From assembly GCA_028671895.1 (NCBI GenBank), contig CM053810.1:36249501-36313500 (forward strand): a DNA stretch of 64,000 nucleotides, written 5' to 3'. Made by a program: the position numbers and the translations under genes. The notes under the pieces were generated by a model. The model saw only the letters and a list, made by a program, of their open reading frames with translations. It was not told the DNA's origin and searched no databases. This document shows positions 1 through 14,586 of this stretch, piece by piece; within the stretch, counting starts at the first letter, position 1; every line of letters starts with the position of its first letter. Source of the stretch: Oenanthe sinensis. Its lineage: Eukaryota > Streptophyta > Magnoliopsida > Apiales > Apiaceae.

Positions 1-3000
1 TCAAGAATGAAGGTTCATGTTGTTTCCAAGTTCGAACGAGGCAAGAATGAATTCTCAAGTTGTTACGGATTATTTTCATGTTCAAATGAGCAAAGAATGA
101 TCCTATAAGAGTTTACAAGTTGTTTACATGGTCAAACATGTCAAGAATGAAGGTACAAGTTGTGTCCAAGTTCGAACGAGTAAAGAATGAATTCTCAAGT
201 TGTTACAGATTGTTTTCATGTTAAAATGAGCCAAGAAAGATCTAATAAGAGTTTACAAGTTTCCATGTTCGAACGATGCAAGAATGAAGTCTCAAGTTGT
301 TACGGAATATTTTCATTTTCAAATGAGCCAAGAATGATCCTATAAGAGCTTACAAGTTGTTTCCAAGTTTGAACGAGTCAAGAATGAAGTCCCAAGTAGT
401 TATAGAATGTTTTCATCTTCAAATGAGCCAAGAATTATCCTACAAGAATTTACAAGTTGTTTCCATGATCAAACGAGTCAAAAAAGAAGCTAAAAGTTGT
501 TTCCAAGTGGGAACGAGTCAAAAATGAAGTCTCAAGTTGTTAATGATTGTTTTCATGTTCAAATGAGCCAAGAATGATCCTACAAGAGCTTAGAAGTTGT
601 TTCCATGGTCAAAAATGTCAAGAATGAAGGTTCAAGTTGTTTCCAAGTTCGAACGAGTCAAGAATGAATTCTCAAGTTGTTACGGATTGTTTTCATGTTC
701 AAATAAGCAAGGAATGATCCCATAAGAGTTTACAAGTTGTTTTCATGGTCAAACATGTCAAGAATGAAGGTACAAGTTGTGTCCAAGTTCGAACGAGTCA
801 AGAATGAATTCTGAAGTTGTTACGGATTGTTTTCATGTTAAAATGAGCCAAGAAATCACCAAAAAGAGTTTACAAGTTTCCATGTTCGAACGAGTCAAGA
901 ATGAAGTCTCAAGTTGTTACGGAATATTTTCATTTTCAAATGAGCCAAGAATGATCCTATAAGAGCTTACAAGTTGTTTCCAAGTTTGAACGAGTCAAGA
1001 ATGAAGTCCCAAGTAGTTATAGAATGTTTTCATCTTCAAATGAGCCAAGAATTATCCTACAAGAATTTACAAGATGTTTCCATGATCAAACGAGTCAAAA
1101 ATGAAGCTAAAAGTTGTTTCCAAGTGTGAACGACTCAAAAATGAAGTCTCAAGTTGTTAATGATTGTTTTCATGTTCAAATATGCAAGGAATGATCCTAC
1201 AAGAGCTTACAAGTTGTTTCCATGGTCAAAAATGTCAAGAATGAAGGTTCAAGTTGTTTCCAAGTTCGAACGAGTCAAGAATGAATTCTCAAGTTGTTAC
1301 GGATTGTATTCATGTTGAAATGAGCAAGGAATGATCCCATAAGAGTTTACAAGTTGTTTTCACGGTCAAACATGTCAAGAAAGAAGGTAAAAGTTGTGTC
1401 CAAGTTCGAACGAGTCAAGAATGAAGTCTCTAGTTTTTACGGAATATTTTCATGTTCAAATGAGCCAAGAATGATCCTACAAGAGTTTACAAGTTGTTTC
1501 CATGGTCAAACATGTCAAGAATGAAGGTTCATGTTGTTTCCAAGTTCGAACGAGGCAAGAATGAATTCTCAAGTTGTTACGGATTATTTTCATGTTCAAA
1601 TGAGCAAAGAATGATCCTATAAGAGTTTACAAGTTGTTTACATGGTCAAACATGTCAAGAATGAAGGTACAAGTTGTGTCCAAGTTCGAACGAGTAAAGA
1701 ATGAATTCTCAAGTTGTTACAGATTGTTTTCATGTTAAAATGAGCCAAGAAAGATCTAATAAGAGTTTACAAGTTTCCATGTTCGAACGATGCAAGAATG
1801 AAGTCTCAAGTTGTTACGGAATATTTTCATTTTCAAATGAGCCAAGAATGATCCTATAAGAGCTTACAAGTTGTTTCCAAGTTTGAACGAGTCAAGAATG
1901 AAGTCCCAAGTAGTTATAGAATGTTTTCATCTTCAAATGAGCCAAGAATTATCCTACAAGAATTTACAAGTTGTTTCCATGATCAAACGAGTCAAAAAAG
2001 AAGCTAAAAGTTGTTTCCAAGTGGGAACGAGTCAAAAATGAAGTCTCAAGTTGTTAATGATTGTTTTCATGTTCAAATGAGCCAAGAATGATCCTACAAG
2101 AGCTTAGAAGTTGTTTCCATGGTCAAAAATGTCAAGAATGAAGGTTCAAGTTGTTTCCAAGTTCGAACGAGTCAAGAATGAATTCTCAAGTTGTTACGGA
2201 TTGTTTTCATGTTCAAATAAGCAAGGAATGATCCCATAAGAGTTTACAAGTTGTTTTCATGGTCAAACATGTCAAGAATGAAGGTACAAGTTGTGTCCAA
2301 GTTCGAACGAGTCAAGAATGAATTCTGAAGTTGTTACGGATTGTTTTCATGTTAAAATGAGCCAAGAAATCACCAAAAAGAGTTTACAAGTTTCCATGTT
2401 CGAACGAGTCAAGAATGAAGTCTCAAGTTGTTACGGAATATTTTCATTTTCAAATGAGCCAAGAATGATCCTATAAGAGCTTACAAGTTGTTTCCAAGTT
2501 TGAACGAGTCAAGAATGAAGTCCCAAGTAGTTATAGAATGTTTTCATCTTCAAATGAGCCAAGAATTATCCTACAAGAATTTACAAGATGTTTCCATGAT
2601 CAAACGAGTCAAAAATGAAGCTAAAAGTTGTTTCCAAGTGTGAACGACTCAAAAATGAAGTCTCAAGTTGTTAATGATTGTTTTCATGTTCAAATATGCA
2701 AGGAATGATCCTACAAGAGCTTACAAGTTGTTTCCATGGTAAAAAATGTCAAGAATGAAGGTTCAAGTTGTTTCCAAGTTCGAACGAGTCAAGAATGAAT
2801 TCTCAAGTTGTTACGGATTGTATTCATGTTCAAATGAGCAAGGAATGATCCCATAAGAGTTTACAAGTTGTTTTCACGGTCAAACATGTCAAGAAAGAAG
2901 GTAAAAGTTGTGTCCAAGTTCGAACGAGTCAAGAATGAAGTCTCTAGTTTTTACGGAATATTTTCATGTTCAAATGAGCCAAGAATGATCCTACAAAAGT

Positions 3001-5210
3001 TTACAAGTTGTTTCCATGGTCAAACATGTCAAGAATGAAGGTTCATGTTGTTTCCAAGTTCGAACGAGGCAAGAATGAATTCTCAAGTTGTTACGGATTA
3101 TTTTCATGTTCAAATGAGCAAAGAATGATCCTATAAGAGTTTACAAGTTGTTTACATGGTCAAACATGTCAAGAATGAAGGTACAAGTTGTGTCCAAGTT
3201 CGAACGAGTAAAGAATGAATTCTCAAGTTGTTACAGATTGTTTTCATGTTAAAATGAGCCAAGAAAGATCTAATAAGAGTTTACAAGTTTCCATGTTCGA
3301 ACGATGCAAGAATGAAGTCTCAAGTTGTTACGGAATATTTTCATTTTCAAATGAGCCAAGAATGATCCTATAAGAGCTTACAAGTTGTTTCCAAGTTTGA
3401 ACGAGTCAAGAATGAAGTCCCAAGTAGTTATAGAATGTTTTCATCTTCAAATGAGCCAAGAATTATCCTACAAGAATTTACAAGTTGTTTCCATGATCAA
3501 ACGAGTCAAAAAAGAAGCTAAAAGTTGTTTCCAAGTGGGAACGAGTCAAAAATGAAGTCTCAAGTTGTTAATGATTGTTTTCATGTTCAAATGAGCCAAG
3601 AATGATCCTACAAGAGCTTACAAGTTGTTTCCATGGTCAAAAATGTCAAGAATGAAGGTTCAAGTTGTTTCCAAGTTCGAACGAGTCAAGAATGAATTCT
3701 CAAGTTGTTACGGATTGTTTTCATGTTCAAATAAGCAAGGAATGATCCCATAAGAGTTTACAAGTTGTTTTCATGGTCAAACATGTCAAGAATGAAGGTA
3801 CAAGTTGTGTCCAAGTTCGAACGAGTCAAGAATGAATTCTGAAGTTGTTACGGATTGTTTTCATGTTAAAATGAGCCAAGAAATCACCAAAAAGAGTTTA
3901 CAAGTTTCCATGTTCGAACGAGTCAAGAATGAAGTCTCAAGTTGTTACGGAATATTTTCATTTTCAAATGAGCCAAGAATGATCCTATAAGAGCTTACAA
4001 GTTGTTTCCAAGTTTGAACGAGTCAAGAATGAAGTCCCAAGTAGTTATAGAATGTTTTCATCTTCAAATGAGCCAAGAATTATCCTACAAGAATTTACAA
4101 GATGTTTCCATGATCAAACGAGTCAAAAATGAAGCTAAAAGTTGTTTCCAAGTGTGAACGACTCAAAAATGAAGTCTCAAGTTGTTAATGATTGTTTTCA
4201 TGTTCAAATATGCAAGGAATGATCCTACAAGAGCTTACAAGTTGTTTCCATGGTAAAAAATGTCAAGAATGAAGGTTCAAGTTGTTTCCAAGTTCGAACG
4301 AGTCAAGAATGAATTCTCAAGTTGTTACGGATTGTATTCATGTTCAAATGAGCAAGGAATGATCCCATAAGAGTTTACAAGTTGTTTTCACGGTCAACCA
4401 TGTCAAGAAAGAAGGTAAAAGTTGTGTCCAAGTTCGAACGAGTCAAGAATGAAGTCTCTAGTTTTTACGGAATATTTTCATGTTCAAATGAGCCAAGAAT
4501 GATCCTACAAGAGTTTACAAGTTGTTTCCATGGTCAAACATGTCAAGAATGAAGGTTCATGTTGTTTCCAAGTTCGAACGAGGCAAGAATGAATTCTCAA
4601 GTTGTTACGGATTATTTTCATGTTCAAATGAGCAAAGAATGATCCTATAAGAGTTTACAAGTTGTTTACATGGTCAAACATGTCAAGAATGAAGGTACAA
4701 GTTGTGTCCAAGTTCGAACGAGTAAAGAATGAATTCTCAAGTTGTTACAGATTGTTTTCATGTTAAAATGAGCCAAGAAAGATCTAATAAGAGTTTACAA
4801 GTTTCCATGTTCGAACGATGCAAGAATGAAGTCTCAAGTTGTTACGGAATATTTTCATTTTCAAATGAGCCAAGAATGATCCTATAAGAGCTTACAAGTT
4901 GTTTCCAAGTTTGAACGAGTCAAGAATGAAGTCCCAAGTAGTTATAGAATGTTTTCATCTTCAAATGAGCCAAGAATTATCCTACAAGAATTTACAAGTT
5001 GTTTCCATGATCAAACGAGTCAAAAATGAAGCTAAAAGTTGTTTCCAAGTGGGAACGAGTCAAAAATGAAGTCTCAAGTTGTTAATGATTGTTTTCATGT
5101 TCAAATGAGCCAAGAATGATCCTACAAGAGCTTACAAGTTGTTTCCATGGTCAAAAATGTCAAGAATGAAGGTTCAAGTTGTTTCCAAGTTCGAACGAGT
5201 CAAGAATGAA
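1..5210. repeat. 1514-bp higher-order repeat, about 3.4 copies
   Basis: Copies begin at 1, 1515, 3029 and 4543, and the last is partial. I traced the 12 subunits as 8 x 140 + 2 x 97 + 2 x 100 = 1514 bp. Copies differ at only a few positions (for example near 1317, 2740, 2998 and 4397), which implies very recent amplification or homogenisation. From about 5211 (gaattctaaagttg, then ttttcatagtc) the fourth copy leaves the 1514-bp pattern. Confidence 0.93.
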
Positions 5211-8200
5211 TTCTAAAGTTGTTACGGATTGTTTTCATAGTCAAATGAGCCAAGAATGATCCTATAAGAGTTTACAAGTTGTTTACATGGTCAAACATGT
5301 CAAGAAAGAAGGTACAAGTTGAGTCCTAGTTCGAACGAGTCAAGAATGAAGTCTCCAGTTGTTACGGAATATTTTCATGTTAAAATGAGCCAAGAAAGAT
5401 CCAATAAGAGTTTACAAGTTTCTATGTTCGAACGATGCAAGAATGAAGTCTCAAGTTGTTACGGAATATTTTCATTTTCAAATGAGCCAAGAATGATCCT
5501 ATAAGAGCTTACAAGTTGTTTCCAAGTTTGAACGAGTCTAGAATGAAGTCCCAAGTAGTTATAGAATGTTTTCATCTTCAAATGAGCCAATAATTATCCT
5601 ACAAGAATTTACAAGTTGTTTCCATGTTCAAACGAGTCAAAAATGAAGCTAAAAGTTGTTTCCAAGTGTTAACGAGTCAAAAATGAAGTCTCAAGTTGTT
5701 AATGATTGTTTTCATGTTCAAATAAGCCAAGAATGATCCTACAAGAGCTTACAAGTTTTTCCATGGTCAACAATGTCAAGAATGAAGGTTCAAGTTGTTT
5801 CCAAGTTCGAACGAGTCAAGAATGAATTCTCAAGTTGTTACGGATTGTTTTCATAGTCAAATGAGCCAAGAATGATCCTATAAGAGTTTACAAGTTGTTT
5901 ACATGGTCAAACATGTCAAGAAAGAAGGTACAAGTTGAGTCCTAGTTCGAACGAGTCAAGAATGAAGTCTCCAGTTGTTACGGAATATTTTCATGTTCAA
6001 ATGAGCCAAGAATGATCCTACAAGAGTTTACAAGTTGTTTCCATGGTCAAACATGTCAAGAATGAAGGTTCATGTTGTTTCCAAGTTCGAACGAGGCAAG
6101 AATGAATTCTCAAGTTGTTACGGATTATTTTCATGTTCAAATGAGCAAAGAATGATCCTATAAGAGTTTACAAGTTGTTTACATGGTCAAACATGTCAAG
6201 AATGAAGGTACAAGTTGTGTCCAAGTTCGAACGAGTCAAGAATGAATTCTCAAGTTGTTACGGATTGTTTTCATGTTAAAATGAGCCAAGAATGATCCAA
6301 TAAGAGTTTACAAGTTTCCATGTTCGAACGATGCAAGAATGAAGTCTCAAGTTGTTACGGAATATTTTCATTTTCAAATGAGCCAAGAATGATCCTATAA
6401 GAGCTTACAAGTTGTTTCCAAGTTTGAACGAGTCAAGAATGAAGTCCCAAGTAGTTATAGAATGTTTTCATCTTCAAATGAGCCAAGAATTATCCTACAA
6501 GAATTTACAAGTTGTTTCCATGATCAAACGAGTCAAAAATGAAGCTAAAAGTTGTTTCCAAGTGGGAACGAGTCAAAAATGAAGTCTCAAGTTGTTAATG
6601 ATTGTTTTCATGTTCAAATGAGCCAAGAATGATCCTACAAGAGCTTAGAAGTTGTTTCCATGGTCAAAAATGTCAAGAATGAAGGTTCAAGTTGTTTCCA
6701 AGTTCGAACGAGTCAAGAATGAATTCTCAAGTTGTTACGGATTGTTTTCATGTTCAAATGAGCAAGGAATGATCCCATAAGAGTTTACAAGTTGTTTTCA
6801 TGGTCAAACATGTCAAGAATGAAGGTACAAGTTGTGTCCAAGTTCGAACGAGTCAAGAATGAATTCTGAAGTTGTTACGGATTTTTTTCATGTTAAAATG
6901 AGCCAAGAATGATCCAAAAAGAGTTTACAAGTTTCCATGTTCGAACGAGTCAAGAATGAAGTCTCAAGTTGTTACGGAATATTTTCATTTTCAAATGAGC
7001 TAAGAATGATCCTATAAGAGCTTACAAGTTGTTTCCAAGTTTGAACGAGTCAAGAATGAAGTCCCAAGTAGTTATAGAATGTTTTCATCTTCAAATGAGC
7101 CAAGAATTATCCTACAAGAATTTACAAGTTGTTTCCATGATCAAACGAGTCAAAAATGAAGCTAAAAGTTGTTTCCAAGTGGGAACGAGTCAAAAATGAA
7201 GTCTCAAGTTGTTAATGATTGTTTTCATGTTCAAATGAGCCAACAATGATCCTACAAGAGCTTACAAGTTGTTTCCATGGTCAAAAATGTCAAGAATGAA
7301 GGTTCAAGTTGTTTCCAAGTTCGAACGAGTCAAGAATGAATTCTCAAGTTGTTACGGATTGTTTTCATGTTCAAATGAGCAAGGAATGATCCCATAAGAG
7401 TTTACAAGTTGTTTTCATGGTCAAACATGTCAAGAATGAAGGTACAAGTTGTGTCCAAGTTCGAACGAGTCAAGAATGAATTCTGAAGTTGTTACGGATT
7501 GTTTTCATGTTAAAATGAGCCAAGAATGATCCAAAAAGAGTTTACAAGTTTCCATGTTCGAACGAGTCAAGAATGAAGTCTCAAGTTGTTACGGAATATT
7601 TTCGTTTTCAAATGAGCCAAGAATGATCCTATAAGAGCTTACAAGTTGTTTCCAAGTTTGAACGAGTCAAGAATGAAGTCCCAAGTAGTTATAGAATGTT
7701 TTCATCTTCAAATGAGCCAAGAATTATCCTACAAGAATATACAAGATGTTTCCATGATCAAACGAGTCAAAAATGAAGCTAAAAGTTGTTTCCAAGTGTG
7801 AACGACTCAAAAATGAAGTCTCAAGTTGTTAATGATTGTTTTCATGTTCAAATATGCAAGGAATGATCCTACAAGAGCTTACAAGTTGTTTCCATGGTCA
7901 AAAATGTCAAGAATGAAGGTTCAAGTTGTTTCCAAGTTCGAACGAGTCAAGAATGAAGTCTCCAGTTTTTACGGAATATTTTCATGTTCAAATGAGCCAA
8001 GAATGATCCTACAAGAGTTTACAAGTTGTTTCCATGGTCAAACATGTCAAGAATGAAGGTAAAAGTTGTGTCCAAGTTCGAACGAGTCAAGAATGAAGTC
8101 TCCAGTTTTTACAGAATATTTTCATGTTCAAATGAGCCAAGAATGATCCTACAAGAGTTTACAAGTTGTTTCCATGGTCAAACATGTCAAGAATGAAGGT

Positions 8201-11200
8201 TCATGTTGTTTCCAAGTTCGAACGAGGCAAGAATGAATTCTCAAGTTGTTACGGATTATTTTCATGTTCAAATGAGCAAAGAATGATCCTATAAGAGTTT
8301 ACAAGTTGTTTACATGGTCAAACATGTCAAGAATGAAGGTACAAGTTGTGTCCAAGTTCGAACGAGTCAAGAATGAATTCTCAAGTTGTTACGGATTGTT
8401 TTCATGTTAAAATGAGCCAAGAAAGATCTAATAAGAGTTTACAAGTTTCCATGTTCGAACGATGCAAGAATGAAGTCTCAACTTGTTACGGAATATTTTC
8501 ATTTTCAAATGAGCCAAGAATGATCCTATAAGAGCTTACAAGTTGTTTCCAAGTTTGAACGAGTCAAGAATGAAGTCCCAAGTAGTTATAGAATGTTTTC
8601 ATCTTCAAATGAGCCAAGAATTATCCTACAAGAATTTACAAGTTGTTTCCATGATCAAACGAGTCAAAAATGAAGCTAAAAGTTGTTTCCAAGTGGGAAG
8701 GAGTCAAAAATGAAGTCTCAAGTTGTTAATGATTGTTTTCATGTTCAAATGAGCCAAGAATAATCCTACAAGAGCTTACAAGTTGTTTCCATGGTCAAAA
8801 ATGTCAGGAATGAAGGTTCAAGTTGTTTCCAAGTTCCAACGAGTCAAGAATGAATTCTCAAGTTGTTACGGATTGTTTTCATAGTCAAATGAGCCAAGAA
8901 TGATCCTATAAGAGTTTACAAGTTGTTTACATGGTCAAACATGTCAAGAAAGAAGGTACAAGTTGAGTCCTATTTCGAACGAGTCAAGAATGAAGTCTCC
9001 AGTTGTTACGGAATATTTTCATGTTAAAATGAGCCAAGAAAGATCCAATAAGAGTTTACAAGTTTCCATGTTCGAACGATGCAAGAATGAAGTCTCAAGT
9101 TGTTACGGAATATTTTCATTTTCAAATGAGCCAAGAATGATCCTATAAGAGCTTACAAGTTGTTTCCAAGTTTGAACGAGTCAAGAATGAAGTCCCAAGT
9201 AGTTATGGAATGTTTTCATCTTCAAATGAGCCAATAATTATCCTACAAGAATTTACAAGTTGTTTCCAGGTTCAAACGAGTCAAAAATGAAGCTAAAAGT
9301 TGTTTCCAAGTGTTAACGAGTCAAAAATGAAGTCTCAAGTTTTTAATGATTGTTTTCATGTTCAAATAAGCCAAGAATGATCCTACAAGAGCTTACAAGT
9401 TTTTCCATGGTCAAAAATGTCAAGAATGAAGGTTCAAGTTGTTTCCAAGTTCGAACGAGTCAAGAATGAATTCTCAAGTTGTTACGGATTGTTTTCATAG
9501 TCAAATGAGCCAAGAATGATCCTATAAGAGTTTACAAGTTGTTTACATGGTCAAACATGTCAAGAAAGAAGGTACAAGTTGAGCCCTAGTTCCAACGAGT
9601 GAAGAATGAAGTCTCCAGTTGTTACGGAATATTTTCATGTTCAAATGAGCCAAGAATGATCCTACAAGAGTTTACAAGTTGTTTCCATGGTCAAACATGT
9701 CAAGAATGAAGGTTCATGTTGTTTCCAAGTTCGAACGAGGCAAGAATGAATTCTCAAGTTGTTACGGATTATCTTCATGTTCAAATGAGCAAAGAATGAT
9801 CCTATAAGAGTTTACAAGTTGTTTACATGGTCAAACATGTCTAGAATGAAGGTACAAGTTGTGTCCAAGTTCGAACGAGTCAAGAATGAATTCTCAAGTT
9901 GTTACGGATTGTTTTCATGTTAAAATGAGCCAAGAATGATCCAATAAGAGTTTACAAGTTTCCATGTTCGAACGATGCAAGAATGAAGTCTCAAGTTGTT
10001 ACGGAATATTTTCATTTTCAAATGAGCCAAGAATGATCCTATAAGAGCTCACAAGTTGTTTCCAAGTTTGAACGAGTCAAGAATGAAGTCCCAAGTAGTT
10101 ATAGAATGTTTTCATCTTCAAATGAGCCAAGAATTATCCTACAAGAATTTACAAGTTGTTTCCATGATCAAACGAGTCAAAAATGAAGCTAAATGTTGTT
10201 TCCAAGTGGGAACGAGTCAAAAATGAAGTCTCAAGTTGTTAATGATTGTTTTCATGTTCAAATGAGCCAAGAATGATCCTACAAGAGCTTAGAAGTTGTT
10301 TCCATGGTCAAAAATGTCAAGAATGAAGGTTCAAGTTGTTTCCAAGTTCGAACGAGTCAAGAATGAATTCTCAAGTTGTTACGGATTGTTTTCATGTTCA
10401 AATGAGCAAGGAATGATCCCATAAGAGTTTACAAGTTGTTTTCATGGTCAAACTTGTCAAGAATGAAGGTACAAGTTGTGTCCAAGTTCGAACGAGTCAA
10501 GAATGAATTCTGAAGTTGTTACGGATTGTTTTCATGTTAAAATGAGCCAAGAATGATCCAAAAAGAGTTTACAAGTTTCCATGTTCGAACGAGTCAAGAA
10601 TGAAGTCTCAAGTTGTTAATGAATATTTTCATTTTCAAATGAGCCAAGAATGATCCTATAAGAGCTTACAAGTTGTTTCCAAGTTTGAACGAGTCAAGAA
10701 TGAAGTCCCAAGTAGTTATAGAATGTTTTCATCTTCAAATGAGCCAAGAATTATCCTACAAGAATTTACAAGTTGTTTCCATGATCAAACGAGTCAAAAA
10801 TGAAGCTAAAAGTTGTTTCCAAGTGGGAACGAGTCAAAAATGAAGTCTCAAGTTGTTAATGATTGTTTTCATGTTCAAATGAGCCAAGAATGATCCTACA
10901 AGAGCTTAGAAGTTGTTTCCATGGTCAAAAATGTCAAGAATGAAGGTTCAAGTTGTTTCCAAGTTCGAACGAGTCAAGAATGAATTCTCAAGTTGTTACG
11001 GATTGTTTTCATGTTCAAATGAGCAAGGAATGATCCCATAAGAGTTTACAAGTTGTTTTCATGGTCAAACATGTCAAGAATGAAGGTACAAGTTGTGTCC
11101 AAGTTCGAACGAGTCAAGAATGAATTCTGAAGTTGTTACGGATTGTTTTCATGTTAAAATGAGCCAAGAATGATCCAAAAAGAGTTTACAAGTTTCCATG

Positions 11201-14200
11201 TTCGAACGAGTCAAGAATGAAGTCTCAAGTTGTTACGGAATATTTTCGTTTTCAAATGAGCCAAGAATGATCCTATAAGAGCTTACAAGTTGTTTCCAAG
11301 TTTGAACGAGTCAAGAATGAAGTCCCAAGTAGTTATAGAATGTTTTCATCTTCAAATGAGCCAAGAATTATCCTACAAGAATTTACAAGTTGTTTCCATG
11401 ATCAAACGAGTCAAAAATGAAGCTAAAAGTTGTTTCCAAGTGGGAACGAGTCAAAAATGAAGTCTCAAGTTGTTAATGATTGTTTTCATGTTCAAATGAG
11501 CCAAGAATGATCCTACAAGAGCTTACAAGTTGTTTCCATGGTCAAAAATGTCAAGAATGAAGGTTCAAGTTGTTTCCAAGTTCGAACGAGTCAAGAATGA
11601 ATTCTCAGGTTATTACGGATTGTTTTCATGTTCAAATGAGCAAGGAATGATCCCATAAGAGTTTACAAGTTGTTTTCATGGTCAAACATGTCAAGAATGA
11701 AGGTAAAAGTTGTGTCCAAGTTCGAACGAGTCAAGAATGAATTCTGAAGTTGTTACGGATTGTTTTCATGTTAAAATGAGCCAAGAATGATCCAAAAAGA
11801 GTTTACAAGTTTCCATGTTCGAACGAGTCAAGAATGAAGTCTCAAGCTGTTACGGAATATTTTCGTTTTCAAATGAGCCAAGAATGATCCTATAAGAGCT
11901 TACAAGTTGTTTCCAAGTTTGAACGAGTCAAGAATGAAGTCCCAAGTAGTTATAGAATGTTTTCATCTTCAAATGAGCCAAGAATTATCCTACAAGAATT
12001 TACAAGATGTTTCCATGATCAAACGAGTCAAAAATGAAGCTAAAAGTTGTTTCCAAGTGTGAACGACTCAAAAATGAAGTCTCAAGTTGTTAATGATTGT
12101 TTTCATGTTCAAATGAGCCAAGAATGATCCTACAAGAGCTTAGAAGTTGTTTCCATGGTCAAAAATGTCAAGAATGAAGGTTCAAGTTGTTTCCAAGTTC
12201 GAACGAGTCAAGAATGAATTCTCAGGTTATTACGGATTGTTTTCATGTTCAAATGAGCAAGGAATGATCCCATAAGAGTTTACAAGTTGTTTTCATGGTC
12301 AAACATGTCAAGAATGAAGGTAAAAGTTGTGTCCAAGTTCGAACGAGTCAAGAATGAATTCTGAAGTTGTTACGGATTGTTTTCATGTTAAAATGAGCCA
12401 AGAATGATCCAAAAAGAGTTTACAAGTTTCCATGTTCGAACGAGTCAAGAATGAAGTCTCAAGCTGTTACGGAATATTTTCGTTTTCAAATGAGCCAAGA
12501 ATGATCCTATAAGAGCTTACAAGTTGTTTCCAAGTTTGAACGAGTCAAGAATGAAGTCCCAAGTAGTTATAGAATGTTTTCATCTTCAAATGAGCCAAGA
12601 ATTATCCTACAAGAATTTACAAGATGTTTCCATGATCAAACGAGTCAAAAATGAAGCTAAAAGTTGTTTCCAAGTGTGAACGACTCAAAAATGAAGTCTC
12701 AAGTTGTTAATGATTGTTTTCATGTTCAAATATGCAAGGAATGATCCTACAAGAGCTTACAAGTTGTTTCCATGGTCAAAAATGTCAAGAATGAAGGTTC
12801 AAGTTGTTTCCAAGTTCGAACGAGTCAAGAATGAATTCTCAAGTTGTTACGGATTGTATTCATGTTCAAATGAGCAAGGAATGATCCCATAAGAGTTTAC
12901 AAGTTGTTTTCACGGTTAAACATGTCAAGAAAGAAGGTAAAAGTTGTGTCCAAGTTCGAACGAGTCAAGAATGAAGTCTCCAGTTTTTACGGAATATTTT
13001 CATGTTCAAATGAGCCAAGAATGATCCTACAAGAGTTTACAAGTTGTTTCCATGGTCAAACATGTCAAGAATGAAGGTTCATGTTGTTTCCAAGTTCGAA
13101 CGAGGCAAGAATGAATTCTCAAGTTGTTACGGATTATTTTCATGTTCAAATGAGCAAAGAATGATCCTATAAGAGTTTACAAGTTGTTTACATGGTCAAA
13201 CATGTCAAGAATGAAGGTACAAGTTGTGTCCAAGTTCGAACGAGTAAAGAATGAATTCTCAAGTTGTTACAGATTGTTTTCATGTTAAAATGAGCCAAGA
13301 AAGATCTAATAAGAGTTTACAAGTTTCCATGTTCGAACGATGCAAGAATGAAGTCTCAAGTTGTTACGGAATATTTTCATTTTCAAATGAGCCAAGAATG
13401 ATCCTATAAGAGCTTACAAGTTGTTTCCAAGTTTGAACGAGTCAAGAATGAAGTCCCAAGTAGTTATAGAATGTTTTCATCTTCAAATGAGCCAAGAATT
13501 ATCCTACAAGAATTTACAAGTTGTTTCCATGATCAAACGAGTCAAAAATGAAGCTAAAAGTTGTTTCCAAGTGGGAACGAGTCAAAAATGAAGTCTCAAG
13601 TTGTTAATGATTGTTTTCATGTTCAAATGAGCCAAGAATGATCCTACAAGAGCTTACAAGTTGTTTCCATGGTCAAAAATTTCAAGAATGAAGGTTCAAG
13701 TTGTTTCCAAGTTCGAACGAGTCAAGAATGAATTCTCAAGTTGTTACTGATTGTTTTCATAGTCAAATGAGCCAAGAATGATCCTATAAGAGTTTACAAG
13801 TTGTTTACATGGTCAAACATGTCAAGAAAGAAGGTACAAGTTGAGTCCTATTTCGAACGAGTCAAGAATGAAGTCTCCAGTTGTTACGGAATATTTTCAT
13901 GTTAAAATGAGCCAAGAAAGATCCAATAAGAGTTTACAAGTTTCCATGTTCGAACGATGCAAGAATGAAGTCTCAAGTTGTTACGGAATATTTTCATTTT
14001 CAAATGAGCCAAGAATGATCCTATAAGAGCTTACAAGTTGTTTCCAAGTTTGAACGAGTCAAGAATGAAGTCCTAAGTAGTTATGGAATGTTTTCATCTT
14101 CAAATGAGCCAATAATTATCCTACAAGAATTTACAAGTTGTTTCCAGGTTCAAACGAGTCAAAAATGAAGCTAAAAGTTGTTTCCAAGTGTTAACGAGTC

Positions 14201-14586
14201 AAAAATGAAGTCTCAAGTTGTTAATGATTGTTTTCATGTTCAAATAAGCCAAGAATGATCCTACAAGAGCTTACAAGTTTTTCCATGGTCAAAAATGTCA
14301 AGAATGAAGGTTCAAGTTGTTTCCAAGTTCGAACGAGTCAAGAATGAATTCTCAAGTTGTTACGGATTGTTTTAATAGTCAAATGAGCCAAGAATGATCC
14401 TATAAGAGTTTACAAGTTGTTTACATGGTCAAACATGTCAAGAAAGAAGGTACAAGTTGAGCCCTAGTTCCAACGAGTCAAGAATGAAGTCTCCAGTTGT
14501 TACGGAATATTTTCATGTTCAAATGAGCCAAGAATGATCCTACAAGAGTTTACAAGTTGTTTCCATGGTCAAACATGTCAAGAATG
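5211..14586. repeat. 3644/4878-bp higher-order repeat pair with 617-bp blocks
   Basis: The marker gagtcctagttcgaacg or its variants occurs near 5322, 8966 and 13844, and gagccctagttcc near 9580 and 14458. Offsets are 3644 bp for the first pair and 4878 bp for the second. Inside are tandem 617-bp blocks (97 + 100 + 3 x 140) marked by gaattctgaag near 6865 and 7482 in the first copy, and near 10507, 11124, 11741 and 12358 in the second. The second copy therefore has two more 617-bp blocks, which accounts exactly for the 1234-bp length difference. Confidence 0.85.
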
